Source: Mesorhizobium qingshengii (GTDB taxonomy: Bacteria; Pseudomonadota; Alphaproteobacteria; Rhizobiales; Rhizobiaceae). Taken from it: 64,000 nucleotides of DNA. Under the pieces are notes generated by a model. That model was not told the origin of the DNA. It was given only the letters and a program-made list of their open reading frames with translations, and did no database searches. Shown here in pieces: positions 1-7,867 of this stretch (position 1 is the stretch's first letter; each line of letters starts with the position of its first letter). The translations under genes and the position numbers were made by a program. Where the stretch lies: contig NZ_FMXM01000003.1 in NCBI RefSeq assembly GCF_900103325.1, forward strand, positions 434,001-498,000, given 5' to 3'.

Positions 1-1
1 C

Positions 2-136
2 CGGCGGCTCGACCATGTCTGGTCGTCGCCAAATCTGGTGCCCGATTTTGCCGGTTACGAGATCCTGCGCCCGGCGCGCGGCTGGGAGCGGCCGTCGGAC
101 CATGTGCCGGTGATCGCGCGTTTCAACCTGGACTAG
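2..136 (+). CDS. xth: Exodeoxyribonuclease III, C-terminal fragment (cut by window edge)
   Basis: The last 44 codons of a protein that enters from the left edge. The fragment contains RRLDHVWSSP and, near the end, WERPSDHVPV, the C-terminal signature of the exonuclease III / AP endonuclease family, in which the SDH histidine belongs to the active site. This family acts in base excision repair by cutting abasic sites and degrading DNA 3' to 5'. The last 14 bases overlap, tail to tail, the end of the acetyltransferase gene on the other strand. The symbol is inferred from the family, because most of the gene lies outside the window. Confidence 0.8.
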   Translation, partial: RRLDHVWSSPNLVPDFAGYEILRPARGWERPSDHVPVIARFNLD

Positions 137-635
137 CTTTGGACGCCTGGGGTCGGCGCTGTTCCCATTCGGGCCGCAGCTGCGCCATGATCAGCTCGTC
201 GCGATGCACACCGTGGAAAAACGCGCTGCCGCGCGCAATGCCTTCGGCCGTGAAGCCGACAGCCTCGTAGGCGCGCCGGGCGCGATGGTTGTCGGGGAAC
301 AGGCCGATGCAAAGTCGATAGGCATCGGTCTCGACGAAAACCCGGTCGATCACGGCGGCCAGCAGCACCCTGCCATGGCCCTGTCCCGGCACGACGACAG
401 CGATGCGCTTGACCAGTGTCACGCGCTCGGCCGAAGCCCATTGGCGAAGGATGGCAAAGCCTATCGGCGCCGAACCGTCGACACCGACAAAATAGGCATG
501 GCTGCCGTCGACCATGGCTTCGCGGTGACGCGCTTCGTCCCAACGCCCGACAACGGCGTCATAGCCTTCGCCCCGTTCGGTGGCCATGATGAAGGGCAGG
601 TCTGTTTCGGTGGCGCGAAGCAGCTGGAAGTCCAT
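123..635 (-). CDS. GNAT family N-acetyltransferase
   Basis: A 170-residue protein with the GNAT fold. The acetyl-CoA pyrophosphate loop is visible as VVVPGQGHGRVLL at about residues 81-93 (variant of the Q/RxxGxG/A motif), followed by the late motif DNHRARRAYEAVGF at about 114-127, where the family has its N...A..Y...GF signature. The substrate cannot be told from sequence. It starts 6 bases after the stop of the cyclic-nucleotide-binding protein gene, so the two are probably one transcript. Its 3' end overlaps the exonuclease III gene end by 14 bases. Confidence 0.85.
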   Translation of the reverse strand: MDFQLLRATETDLPFIMATERGEGYDAVVGRWDEARHREAMVDGSHAYFVGVDGSAPIGFAILRQWASAERVTLVKRIAVVVPGQGHGRVLLAAVIDRVFVETDAYRLCIGLFPDNHRARRAYEAVGFTAEGIARGSAFFHGVHRDELIMAQLRPEWEQRRPQASKASPG

Positions 636-641
636 GAGCGC

Positions 642-1097
642 CTATCCGGAAAAGCGCGGCGCCAGCTTTTCGATGCGGCGGATCATTGTCTGGAAATCCT
701 CCAGGATGCGCTGATGCAATTGCACCGCGACTTCCGGGTATTCCTCGAGGATGCGGCGGAACATCTTGCGGCTGAGCCGTATCACTTCCGAATCGATCTC
801 GGCCGACGCGCTGGTCAACCGGTTGGTGTCGGCGATCAATGCCAGTTCGCTCAGCATCGTGCCGGGGCCGGCCGTGCCGATCGGGATGCGTTCGCCATCC
901 TGCTCGCGATAGAGCACGATGCGCCCGCTGACCACGATATAGGCCGAATCGGCCTCGTCGTCCTCGCGGTAGAGCTTGTGGTCGGCCTGCAGCAGGGTGG
1001 TCTCGGCGCCGAAGGCGAGCAGGCGCAACTGTTCCTGCGTGAAGCCCTCGAAGAGCCTCACGGCGGACAGGATGCGGATGTCGTCATCCAGCGCCAT
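642..1097 (-). CDS. Cyclic nucleotide-binding (Crp/PKA-R type) domain protein without DNA-binding domain
   Basis: A 151-residue protein that is essentially one cNMP-binding beta-barrel. The phosphate-binding cassette is visible as SELALIADTNRLTSA, with the conserved Glu and Arg, so it may bind cAMP or cGMP. There is no helix-turn-helix and no transporter or enzyme domain, so it is a stand-alone sensor or adaptor. It lies downstream of the cenR-like regulator on the same strand. In Brucella the orthologous regulator (OtpR) is likewise next to a gene annotated as a cAMP-dependent kinase regulatory subunit, so the pairing is conserved. A repeat element fills most of the 221 bases between the two genes. 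Partner and ligand are unknown. Confidence 0.85.
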   Translation of the reverse strand: MALDDDIRILSAVRLFEGFTQEQLRLLAFGAETTLLQADHKLYREDDEADSAYIVVSGRIVLYREQDGERIPIGTAGPGTMLSELALIADTNRLTSASAEIDSEVIRLSRKMFRRILEEYPEVAVQLHQRILEDFQTMIRRIEKLAPRFSG

Positions 1098-1133
1098 CTA
1101 GCTGTGTCCCCGAACGGTCAGTCCAATCCCTCC

Positions 1134-1238
1134 TCTAGAGCGCCGCGCGTGCTCTTGAACGCGCAAAGGACGCTCTAACATTTTTCAATCTGCGCATCGT
1201 GCTTTCCAAAATCGAATCCGATTTTTGGGCCGATGCGC
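1134..1238 (+). repeat. Two-stem palindromic interspersed repeat, copy 1
   Basis: The first stem is AGAGCG (1137-1142) with CGCTCT (1171-1176). The second is GCGCATCG (1192-1199) with CGATGCGC (1231-1238), enclosing an inner near-palindrome of the type CCAAAATCG...CGATTTTTGG. The same second stem, less well conserved, occurs inverted at 19671-19732 in front of mucR. The layout matches the short palindromic elements scattered through Mesorhizobium-type genomes. Here it lies between cenR and the cNMP-binding protein gene, where it could end or weaken read-through transcription. Confidence 0.7.
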
Positions 1239-1318
1239 GGAGTCGATCCAGAACCCCCACCAACCGGATCGTACCCGAAAGCGGCCCCGCCTCGGCCGCT
1301 CATTGGATAATGAAATGT

Positions 1319-2002
1319 TTAAGGAACCAGCTTGTAGCCGCCGCTTTCTGTCACAAGAATTTCCGCATTGGAAGGATCACGCTCGATCTTCTGGCGCAGC
1401 CGGTAGACATGGGTTTCCAGCGTGTGCGTGGTGACGCCCGAATTGTAGCCCCAGACTTCCTCGAGCAGCACATCGCGCGTCACCACCTTCTGGTCGGCGC
1501 GATAGAGATATTTGATGATCGAGGCTTCTTTCTCCGTCAGCCGCACCTTGGCGCCGCGCGGGTCGATCAGCAGTTTCTGGCTGGGCTTGAAGGTATAGGG
1601 GCCGACCGAGAAGGTGGCATCCTCGCTCTGTTCATGCTGGCGCAATTGCGCGCGGATGCGCGCAAGCAGCACGGCGAAGCGGAACGGCTTCGTCACATAG
1701 TCGTTGGCTCCGGCCTCGAGACCAAGGATCGTGTCGGAATCGGTATCGTGGCCGGTCAGCATGATGATGGGCGCCTTGTAGCCGCCCTTGCGTAGGATCT
1801 TCACCGCTTCGCGGCCATCCATGTCGGGCAGGCCGACATCCATGATGAGCAGATCGATGAGGCCGCCGCGCGCCGCGGCGACGCCTTTTGCCGCAGTCGA
1901 TTCCTGCAGCACGTCGAATTCCTCGTAAAGGGACAATTGCTCGACCAGCGTGCCGCGCAGGTCGTCATCGTCGTCGACGATCAGGATGGTGCGTGAAGTC
2001 AT
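1319..2002 (-). CDS. cenR: OmpR-family response regulator, CenR/OtpR-like
   Basis: A 227-residue two-domain regulator. The receiver domain (about 1-120) has the acidic pocket VDDDDDL, the phospho-acceptor Asp55 in LLIMDVGLPD, the switch threonine in MLTGHD and Lys105 in VTKPF. The winged-helix output domain (about 130-227) has the RLTEKEASIIKYL and THTLETHVYRLRQKI segments typical of OmpR/PhoB proteins. The N-terminal half closely resembles Caulobacter CenR and Brucella OtpR, which control cell-envelope integrity. No histidine kinase gene is adjacent. The divergent neighbour is an L,D-transpeptidase-like envelope protein, which fits an envelope role. The gene name rests on similarity recalled by eye. 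Confidence 0.85.
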   Translation of the reverse strand: MTSRTILIVDDDDDLRGTLVEQLSLYEEFDVLQESTAAKGVAAARGGLIDLLIMDVGLPDMDGREAVKILRKGGYKAPIIMLTGHDTDSDTILGLEAGANDYVTKPFRFAVLLARIRAQLRQHEQSEDATFSVGPYTFKPSQKLLIDPRGAKVRLTEKEASIIKYLYRADQKVVTRDVLLEEVWGYNSGVTTHTLETHVYRLRQKIERDPSNAEILVTESGGYKLVP

Positions 2003-2086
2003 GGATCAATCCGTTGTTTTGAAAAGAAAATTCAGTTGACCACTGCCTGTTTATGCGGAAGCTGACCGGCACAACAGCCGATCACA

Positions 2087-2683
2087 GTGATTTGTTCCGT
2101 GGCACGATCATACAAGAAAAAACGCGAGCGCAATGCAGCCGGCGCAATTTTGCCAAAAGGGCTGCGCGTGCTGACCGTGCGGGCCAGGCCCGGCCATCCA
2201 AGCCAGGGCCTGCTGCAGGCCGGCGCAACGGTATTTGCCTGTGCGCTGGGGCGTGGCGGCATCTCGGCCGACAAGCGCGAAGGCGACGGCGCCACGCCGC
2301 TCGCCTCGATGCGGATCCTGTCCGGCTATTTCCGGGGAGATCAGTTCTCCGGCGGTCGCAAGACCCGCCTGGCGATGACGCCCATCGGGCCCGATCTCGG
2401 CTGGTGCGAAGTGCCTGACGATCGCAACTACAACCGGCCGGTCAAGATCCCCTATGGCGCCAGCCACGAACGCATGCGGCGCGACGACCGGCTCTATGAC
2501 GCCTGCCTGGTGCTCGACTGGAACCTATCGCCGCGCCGGCGTGGCCGCGGTAGCGCCATCTTCTTCCACCTGGCGCGCCCCGGTTTCACGCCGACGCAAG
2601 GCTGCGTCGCGGTGACGGCACGCACGATGGCGCGGCTCTTGCCGCTGCTGTCGGATCGGACGGTGATGAGGGTGGTGCGGTAG
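2087..2683 (+). CDS. L,D-transpeptidase (YkuD-fold) family protein
   Basis: A protein of up to 198 residues ending in the YkuD catalytic signature: His161 in FFHLARPGF and Cys173 in TPTQGCVAV. This domain cross-links peptidoglycan or links proteins to it. The protein is short and almost all catalytic domain, with KREGDGATP near residue 64, as in a family of small uncharacterised L,D-transpeptidase-like proteins of alphaproteobacteria. No ATG fits. GTG at 2087 or GTG at 2099 (giving an Arg/Lys-rich start) are the options, and 2099 is equally plausible. No clear signal peptide is seen. It is divergent from cenR across 84 bases. Confidence 0.75.
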   Translation: MICSVARSYKKKRERNAAGAILPKGLRVLTVRARPGHPSQGLLQAGATVFACALGRGGISADKREGDGATPLASMRILSGYFRGDQFSGGRKTRLAMTPIGPDLGWCEVPDDRNYNRPVKIPYGASHERMRRDDRLYDACLVLDWNLSPRRRGRGSAIFFHLARPGFTPTQGCVAVTARTMARLLPLLSDRTVMRVVR

Positions 2684-2721
2684 GCAGTAGGCACAGGCGT
2701 CGGTGCCGCCTTGATTTTCCC

Positions 2722-2979
2722 CTACTGCCTTACTGCCCTACTGCTTATTCCCTTAGGACGCTGCCAGCCTATGTCGAGAAGACCCAGCCGGCCCATCTCA
2801 CGGTCCGTAGCCCGCGCAATGTCCTTGCGCCTGGCGCCAACATCGCGCAGCTGGCGATCGGACAGGTCCTCGACGTTCTGGTGCGGAAGGTTGACCGCGA
2901 CCCTGGCTTGACGCAGCCAGTCGAGGGTGGCGGTCAGCCAGGCCGGCCGGGCAGGAGCAGAGTTGAGAGCGTGCGACAT
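2722..2979 (-). CDS. DUF1127 domain protein
   Basis: An 85-residue basic protein with the DUF1127 (YjiS-like) core at about residues 33-60: NVEDLSDRQLRDVGARRKDI followed by ARATDREMG. Small DUF1127 proteins in rhizobia and relatives have been linked to phosphate and carbon physiology and to RNA turnover, but this copy has no assigned role. It is divergent from a LysR-type regulator, a common arrangement for a regulator and its target. The 38 bases between this gene's end and the L,D-transpeptidase stop, plus the gene ends, hold the inverted repeat GGCAGTAGG (2683-2691) / CCTACTGCC (2721-2729), which may serve both convergent genes. Confidence 0.8.
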   Translation of the reverse strand: MSHALNSAPARPAWLTATLDWLRQARVAVNLPHQNVEDLSDRQLRDVGARRKDIARATDREMGRLGLLDIGWQRPKGISSRAVRQ

Positions 2980-3142
2980 GACATGATCCGTTCACCGGAC
3001 ATCAAATCCGGTTTGATGGTGTTTCTGTAAACGCATCATGCCCGATTGAAATCCAAGCAGGAAACGAGTAGTTTTTTCCCTATCATCAAGTTTTATTTGA
3101 GGATGGAGACGCTGTGGGCCGCTTCGACCAGGTCACGCTCTG

Positions 3143-4075
3143 ATGGCAACCCTGCTGCCGGGAACCCGGGCGCTCAGGATGCTGGAGGCAGCGGCCCGGC
3201 ATCTCAATTTCACTCGCGCCGCCGACGAGCTCGGCCTGACGCCGGCCGCCGTCAGCCACCAGATCAAGGAAATCGAGGATCAGCTCGGCATCGTGCTTTT
3301 CACGCGCACCAGCCGCACCATCCGGCTGACGGAGGCGGGTACGGTGCTGTTCGAGGCCGCGACCGACGCGCTCGACCTGCTTGGCCGGGCCGCCATGCGG
3401 GCGCGCAAGATGGCGCGCGGGACGGAATTTCTGAAGGTGACACTGGACGCGCAGTTCGCGGCCAAATGGCTGATGCGGCGCGTCGAGGATTTCCGCAAGC
3501 AGAGGCCGGGCATCGAGCTCAGATTCGACATCGCCTACGGATTGCGCGATTTCGACCTCGACGACGTCGATGTCGGCATCCGCTTCGGCGCCGGCAAATA
3601 TCCGGGGCTTTGCGCGCACCGCCTGTTCGACAACATCATCATTCCGGTATGCAGCCCGAGTCTGCTGAAATCCGGACCGCCCTTGCGGGAGCCGCGCGAT
3701 CTCTTCAACCATACGCTCGCCCATATCGAATGGGCGCGCCAAGGCGTGACATGGCCGAACTGGCGGATGTGGATGGCTGCGGCCGGTGTCGATGATTTCG
3801 ATGACAGTCGCACCGTCGTCTTCGGGACGTCCACGGATGCGGTCCAGGCGGCGCTCGACGGCAACGCCGTCGCGCTCGCCGATTTCGCCATGGTGGCAAA
3901 CGACCTTTCCGAGGGCCGGCTGGTGCGGCCCTTCGAACTCAGCATCAGGGTCGCGCCGGAATTCGCCTACTTCCTGGTCTATCCCCAGGCCACGGCTGAC
4001 GATCCCCGCATCGTCGCCTTTCGCGAATGGATTCTGGAGGAAGTGGCCAAGACGCGAACCACGGACAAGGCATAG
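3143..4075 (+). CDS. LysR-type transcriptional regulator, GcvA-like
   Basis: A 310-residue regulator. The N-terminal winged helix (about 1-65) reads LRMLEAAARHLNFTRAADEL, then LTPAAVSHQIKEIEDQLG and VLFTRTSRTIRLTEAG, the classical LysR recognition helix and dimer linker. The effector domain (about 90-300) contains DVDVGIRFGAGKYPGL and FGTSTDAVQAALDGNAVALA, typical of the GcvA subgroup. The likely target is the divergent DUF1127 gene, because LysR regulators usually control an adjacent divergent gene, but no operator was identified. Its end converges on the GT25 gene with 25 bases between. Confidence 0.9.
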   Translation: MATLLPGTRALRMLEAAARHLNFTRAADELGLTPAAVSHQIKEIEDQLGIVLFTRTSRTIRLTEAGTVLFEAATDALDLLGRAAMRARKMARGTEFLKVTLDAQFAAKWLMRRVEDFRKQRPGIELRFDIAYGLRDFDLDDVDVGIRFGAGKYPGLCAHRLFDNIIIPVCSPSLLKSGPPLREPRDLFNHTLAHIEWARQGVTWPNWRMWMAAAGVDDFDDSRTVVFGTSTDAVQAALDGNAVALADFAMVANDLSEGRLVRPFELSIRVAPEFAYFLVYPQATADDPRIVAFREWILEEVAKTRTTDKA

Positions 4076-4100
4076 GCACGGCCGTTGCCTGTCCTTTCGC

Positions 4101-4865
4101 TCAAGAGCGGGCGTTGTGGCCGAAGATCATGCGGTTGTACTTCTTCCAGTTCCATTGCAGTTTCTTGTACAGCAGCGGACGGAATTTGCCGGCAACCGAG
4201 GTCTGGAAAGCGCCGTTTTCGCTGCCTTGCTCGGCAATCGGCCGTTCGAACCACAGCATTTCAATCCCCAGCTCGTCGTCCATTTGTTCGATCTGATGAT
4301 CGATCGGCCTGGATATCTTGTTCTGGGCGATCCAGGCGCAACGAGCTTCGGCGACGGGGCGGGTGATGAGGTAGGAATCGGCGCATCTGGCATGGAGCGC
4401 CGGATAAAGCTTCTGGCCCCTCCGCAATTTCCAGCTCGGCGTGTAGTAGTTGCTGCCATTGCCAAGGTAGATGACGGCCTTGCGCGTGGGGTCGCCGAGT
4501 TCGGTCAGCCCTTGCCGGAACTTGGCGACAAAGTTGCGGGCGAGGAACACGTCGTCCTCGAAAACCAGGCAATAGGGCAGGTCGGTCTCGAGGAAATCGC
4601 GCCAGATGCCGACATGCTTCAGCGCCAGCGAGACGCGCGCCGGGTGGACAAAGTCGGGGGCAATCAGCTCGGCGCGGATTTCAGGGGTGACCTCCGGCTG
4701 GTCCCAGTCGGTGTAGAAGTAAACGGGAACCCCGCGCCGCTCGAACTCCTTGACGATGTGCCGGCGCCGGTCCTCGTAGCCTTGCTTGACGTGACAAACC
4801 CGGGTGAACACCAGGTCGCGGGGGAATCCGGATTCGTCCGCCAGCATCAAAGCACCGCCGTTCAT
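4101..4865 (-). CDS. Glycosyltransferase family 25 (LPS/surface glycan type)
   Basis: A 254-residue soluble glycosyltransferase of family GT25. Seen in order: the N-terminal strand with HVKQGYEDRRRHI, SLALKHVGIWRDFL, the acidic nucleotide-sugar/metal motif CLVFEDDVFLA, a serine/tyrosine-rich segment ADSYLITRPVAEA, and DHQIEQMDDELGIEMLWFE followed by EQGSENGAFQTSV, the family's C-terminal end motif. GT25 enzymes add galactose or glucose to lipopolysaccharide in bacteria. Acceptor and sugar are unknown here. Its ATG directly follows the stop codon of the DUF1761 gene (no gap), so the two are co-transcribed and may be translationally coupled. Confidence 0.85.
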   Translation of the reverse strand: MNGGALMLADESGFPRDLVFTRVCHVKQGYEDRRRHIVKEFERRGVPVYFYTDWDQPEVTPEIRAELIAPDFVHPARVSLALKHVGIWRDFLETDLPYCLVFEDDVFLARNFVAKFRQGLTELGDPTRKAVIYLGNGSNYYTPSWKLRRGQKLYPALHARCADSYLITRPVAEARCAWIAQNKISRPIDHQIEQMDDELGIEMLWFERPIAEQGSENGAFQTSVAGKFRPLLYKKLQWNWKKYNRMIFGHNARS

Positions 4866-5282
4866 TCAGCTTGCCGCGGCGCCGAACCAGCCGATCACCG
4901 CGCCGATGATCAGCAGCACGCCGAGCCAGTGGCCGCCGTCGATGACGGTCAGGTCCCAGCCGAAATTCTCGTAGCGATGGTTGACCGAGAGCGTTGTCGC
5001 GACGAAACCCAGCCAAAGCACGAAGCCGAAGACCAGTCCGGCGAGCCATGTCGGCTCGCCGCCGGTCATCGCCCCGACGACCAGGGCCATTATGTAGGCC
5101 ATGACCAGTTCGGCGATGAAGCTGATGACGAAGGGCAGCGGCGATTTCTTCATTGTCGCCGGATCGAATTTCGCGGCCTTCAGCCACGGCTTGCTCAAGG
5201 CCATGTACCAGGCGGCGCCGAACAACCACGCCACCACGGCGGCGGCGACCACCGCCAGCCAATTCACTGCTGAAAAATCCAT
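4866..5282 (-). CDS. DUF1761 domain membrane protein
   Basis: A 138-residue protein with about four transmembrane helices: near residues 5-25, 50-72, 78-98 and 115-135. The core matches DUF1761: NWLAVVAAAVVAWLFGAAWY at the start, SPLPFVISFIAELVMAYIM in the middle and LTVIDGGHWLGVLL near the end. Function is unknown. A strong ribosome-binding site (GGAGGGG) precedes the ATG. It heads a two-gene unit with the GT25 gene, which starts at the next base. Confidence 0.85.
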   Translation of the reverse strand: MDFSAVNWLAVVAAAVVAWLFGAAWYMALSKPWLKAAKFDPATMKKSPLPFVISFIAELVMAYIMALVVGAMTGGEPTWLAGLVFGFVLWLGFVATTLSVNHRYENFGWDLTVIDGGHWLGVLLIIGAVIGWFGAAAS

Positions 5283-5334
5283 GAGCTTGCCCCTCCAGAT
5301 GCAGATTTATGGAAACGCCTGTTCGGCGACGGCG

Positions 5335-5991
5335 TCAAGCAAACCGCCAGACGGTCGTGCGCTTGACCAGGGAATCTTCCAATGCTCGCGTGACGGCGAC
5401 TTCATAGACCGCGAGTGGTTCCAGCCCCGCCTTCGGCATATACGACCGGCCGGGATCGCCGACGAGGATCTCGGCGCCGCGCGCCTTGAGTGTCGCGAAC
5501 CACGGCATCAACCGGTCGGCGAAGGATTTGTCATAGAAAACGTCGCCGGCCAGGATCACGTCCCAGCCCGCGTCGGTCCCGATGCAATCCGTGCCTAGGA
5601 AGTCGATCCGGACGCCGTTCGCCTCGCCATTGAGACGGATCGCGGTTGCGCAGAAAGGATCGATGTCGGCGGCGACCACCTCGGCGGCACCCACCCGGGC
5701 GGCGGCGATGGCGACAAGGCCGGAGCCGGAAGCGAAATCGAGCACGCGCTTGGCCCGCACTGTGTCGGGATTGTCGATGACATAGCGCGCAAGACCCTGG
5801 CCACCGGCCCAGGCAAATGCCCAGAAGGGCGGTGGCAGCCCGATCTCGACCAGCTCATCCTCGGTCCGCTGCCACAAATCATGGGCTTCGTCGGCAAGGT
5901 GCAGAAGAAGTTCCGGCACGTGCGGCGGCGCCATCAGCGCCGTGTTGTCGAGGATGAACTGCTTGGCGCTGTTTGGCGTGAGCGCCGTCAC
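5335..5991 (-). CDS. Class I SAM methyltransferase, ETF-beta lysine methyltransferase (METTL20) type
   Basis: A 218-residue seven-beta-strand methyltransferase. SAM-binding motif I is VLDFASGSGLVAIAAA, followed by EVVAADIDPFCATAI. The region VILAGDVFYDKSFADRLM followed by EILVGDPGRSYM closely resembles the human mitochondrial METTL20/ETFBKMT signature with its DxFYD and GDPGR elements. That enzyme trimethylates lysines of the electron-transfer flavoprotein beta subunit, and rhizobial homologues are known to do the same. The chosen GTG at 5991 overlaps the EVE gene stop as GTGA. A longer reading extends upstream but lies inside the EVE gene. No etf genes are nearby. The target is inferred from family resemblance. 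Confidence 0.82.
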   Translation of the reverse strand: MTALTPNSAKQFILDNTALMAPPHVPELLLHLADEAHDLWQRTEDELVEIGLPPPFWAFAWAGGQGLARYVIDNPDTVRAKRVLDFASGSGLVAIAAARVGAAEVVAADIDPFCATAIRLNGEANGVRIDFLGTDCIGTDAGWDVILAGDVFYDKSFADRLMPWFATLKARGAEILVGDPGRSYMPKAGLEPLAVYEVAVTRALEDSLVKRTTVWRFA

Positions 5992-6413
5992 GGGGCGGGT
6001 GTCAGGCCGCCCATGCGGCAGACTTCCTTCCATTCGGCCGGCGTCACCGGCTGCACCGAAAGCCGCCCGAGCCGCACCAGCGCCATTTCGGCAAGCTTCG
6101 GATTGGCCTTGACCTGTTCCAGCGTCGGCGGGTTCGGCACATCCTTCAAGGCGCGGATGTCGACGCATTCCCAGCGCGGATCATCCGACGTGGTGTCGGG
6201 ATGGGCAAGCGCGCAGACCTCGGCGATGCCGACCACGTTGAGCCCCTCGTTGGAATGGTAGAAGAAGCCGAGATCGCCGATCTGCATTGCCTTCATGTTG
6301 TTGCGCGCGGCGTAGTTGCGCACGCCATCCCATTGCGTGCCGGCCTTGCCCTTGGCCTTCAACGCCTCGAAGGAGAAGACCGAGGGTTCGGATTTGAACA
6401 GCCAGTAGTTCAT
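5988..6413 (-). CDS. EVE domain-containing protein
   Basis: A 141-residue single-domain EVE protein (PUA/YTH-related fold). It starts MNYWLFKSEPSVFSFEAL, the family hallmark, and continues with QWDGVRNYAARNNM, IGDLGFFYHSN and WECVDIRAL. EVE domains recognise modified bases in DNA or RNA, and the human relative is THYN1. A strong ribosome-binding site AGGAGGAG lies just upstream. It overlaps the downstream methyltransferase gene by 4 bases (GTGA), so the two are translationally coupled. Confidence 0.9.
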   Translation of the reverse strand: MNYWLFKSEPSVFSFEALKAKGKAGTQWDGVRNYAARNNMKAMQIGDLGFFYHSNEGLNVVGIAEVCALAHPDTTSDDPRWECVDIRALKDVPNPPTLEQVKANPKLAEMALVRLGRLSVQPVTPAEWKEVCRMGGLTPAP

Positions 6414-6430
6414 TTGCTCCTCCTAGACTC

Positions 6431-6485
6431 TTTGTCTTGACGCAATTCCGGACGGAAAACCGTTTCACACTTTTCCTGGAATTGC
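6431..6485 (+). repeat. Palindromic interspersed repeat (single stem)
   Basis: The stem GCAATTCC (6442-6449) pairs with GGAATTGC (6478-6485). The loop carries GGAAAACCG and CACACTTTTCC. It resembles the second half of the element at 19077-19176 in layout (TTTGT, arm, AAACCG, CACTTTT, arm), with different arm sequences that still pair. It fills most of the gap between the YciI and EVE genes. Confidence 0.65.
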
Positions 6486-6513
6486 TCCGGCGTTCGCTCG
6501 CCGTCGACCGGAA

Positions 6514-6810
6514 TTAACTAGCCGCCGGCTTGTTGAACGTCCAGTTCCACTGGCGGATTTCGACGCTTTCGAACAGCCCGGCCCTGGCGTACGGGTCAGC
6601 AGTCGACAAGGCCTGTGCTGCGGCCAAGTCCGGCGCCTCGACGACCACGAGGCTGCCGTTGGGCTTGCCTTCGGCATCGAGGAACGGACCGGCAAAAGCC
6701 AGCTTCTTGTCGCCGTTCAATCCTTCCAGAAAGGCAACATGCGCGGGCCGCGTGTCGAGGCGCACCTGTAGGCTTCCGGGCTTGTCCTTGCAAATCAAAG
6801 CGAACAGCAT
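6514..6810 (-). CDS. YciI family protein
   Basis: A 98-residue dimeric alpha-beta barrel protein. Visible family features are the start MLFALICKDKPGS, the conserved histidine in RPAHVAFLEGL, AGPFLDAEGKPNGSLVVVEA, and DPYARAGLFESVEIRQW near the end, where the Asp-Pro-(Y/F) segment belongs to the putative active site. Biochemical function is unknown for most members. The ribosome-binding site AGGAG lies 6 bases before the ATG. It follows gpsA by 25 bases and is probably the last gene of the tsaD-gpsA transcript. Confidence 0.9.
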   Translation of the reverse strand: MLFALICKDKPGSLQVRLDTRPAHVAFLEGLNGDKKLAFAGPFLDAEGKPNGSLVVVEAPDLAAAQALSTADPYARAGLFESVEIRQWNWTFNKPAAS

Positions 6811-6835
6811 GGTCTTCTCCTGGTCGAGGGATCAA

Positions 6836-7867
6836 TCAATCGTTGGTTTCGGTCTTCAGCGGCCGGGTCATCAAGGCGGTCACAGCCTGCTGGATGGTGA
6901 TGGTGCCGTCCAGTATGGCCGCTACGGCGGTGATGATGGGCGCATCGATGTTGCGCTCGCTGGCGATGCGGGCAGCGATTGCGGCCGTCGGCACGCCCTC
7001 GGCCAGTGGCAGTCCTGCAAGCGGCTTGCCTTGCCCGAGCGCCAGCCCATAGGCGAAGTTGCGCGATTGGGCGGAGGAGCAGGTGAGCAGCAGGTCACCA
7101 AGGCCGGAGAGCCCCATCAGGGTTTCGGGCCTGGCGCCGAAAGCAGCACCGATGCGGCGCAGCTCGACGAAACCGCGCGTCACCATGGCGGCCTGGGCGC
7201 TGGCGCCAAGCCCGGCGCCGGTGACCGCGCCGGCGGCGATGGCGAAGACGTTCTTCAAGGCGCCGCCGATCTCGACACCGATAAGGTCGTCGCTCGAATA
7301 GCAGCGCAGGTTCTCGGCGGAAAAGCGGGCGGCGAGGTCGGCGGCCAGAGCTTCGTCGCGGGCGGCCACCACCACCGCCGTCGGCAGGCCTCGGGCGACA
7401 TCGGTGGCGAAGCTCGGGCCCGACAGGGCGGCGACGGGATTTTGCGGCAGGATTTCCTCGACGATCGCCGACAGCAGGGCACCGGTGTCGCGCTCGATGC
7501 CCTTGGCGCAGAGAACGAGCGGAATGCCGGCCGGCATATGGCCTTTCGCGAGCGCCAGCGTTGCCCGCAGTGACTGCGCCGGCGTCACCGCCAGCACGCA
7601 ATCAGCGCCAGCGAGCGCTGTCTCGATGTCGCTCGTCGCCTCGATGCCGGGCGCGATGGCGATGCCGGGCAGATAGCGCGGGTTCTCGCCACGGCCGATA
7701 GAGGCGACGGTTTCCGGGTCGCGCGCGAACAGCCGCACCGAGTGGCCGGCGCGCAGCATGGCGAGTGCCAGCGCCGTCCCCCAGGCGCCGCCGCCAAGGA
7801 CAGTGACGCGCCAGCCGCTTTTGCCCGGACTATTCATGTCTCGACTGCTCAGGGCCCGATCATTCAT
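6836..7867 (-). CDS. gpsA: Glycerol-3-phosphate dehydrogenase [NAD(P)+]
   Basis: Reduces dihydroxyacetone phosphate to sn-glycerol-3-phosphate for phospholipid synthesis. The protein has 343 residues with the N-terminal dinucleotide motif [26 protein letters not shown], the catalytic lysine segment [28 protein letters not shown] and SRNFAYG, all typical of GpsA. The ATG at 7867 overlaps the tsaD stop (ATGA) and has GGAG 7 bases upstream. An ATG at 7837 would give 333 residues but has a weaker ribosome-binding site. tsaD-gpsA adjacency is common in alphaproteobacteria. Confidence 0.95.
   Translation of the reverse strand: MNDRALSSRDMNSPGKSGWRVTVLGGGAWGTALALAMLRAGHSVRLFARDPETVASIGRGENPRYLPGIAIAPGIEATSDIETALAGADCVLAVTPAQSLRATLALAKGHMPAGIPLVLCAKGIERDTGALLSAIVEEILPQNPVAALSGPSFATDVARGLPTAVVVAARDEALAADLAARFSAENLRCYSSDDLIGVEIGGALKNVFAIAAGAVTGAGLGASAQAAMVTRGFVELRRIGAAFGARPETLMGLSGLGDLLLTCSSAQSRNFAYGLALGQGKPLAGLPLAEGVPTAAIAARIASERNIDAPIITAVAAILDGTITIQQAVTALMTRPLKTETND

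Noticed and set aside
3786..5273. Plus-strand open frame of 495 codons
   Set aside because: It runs from inside the LysR gene across the opposite strand of the GT25 and DUF1761 genes. Both of those have clear family motifs.
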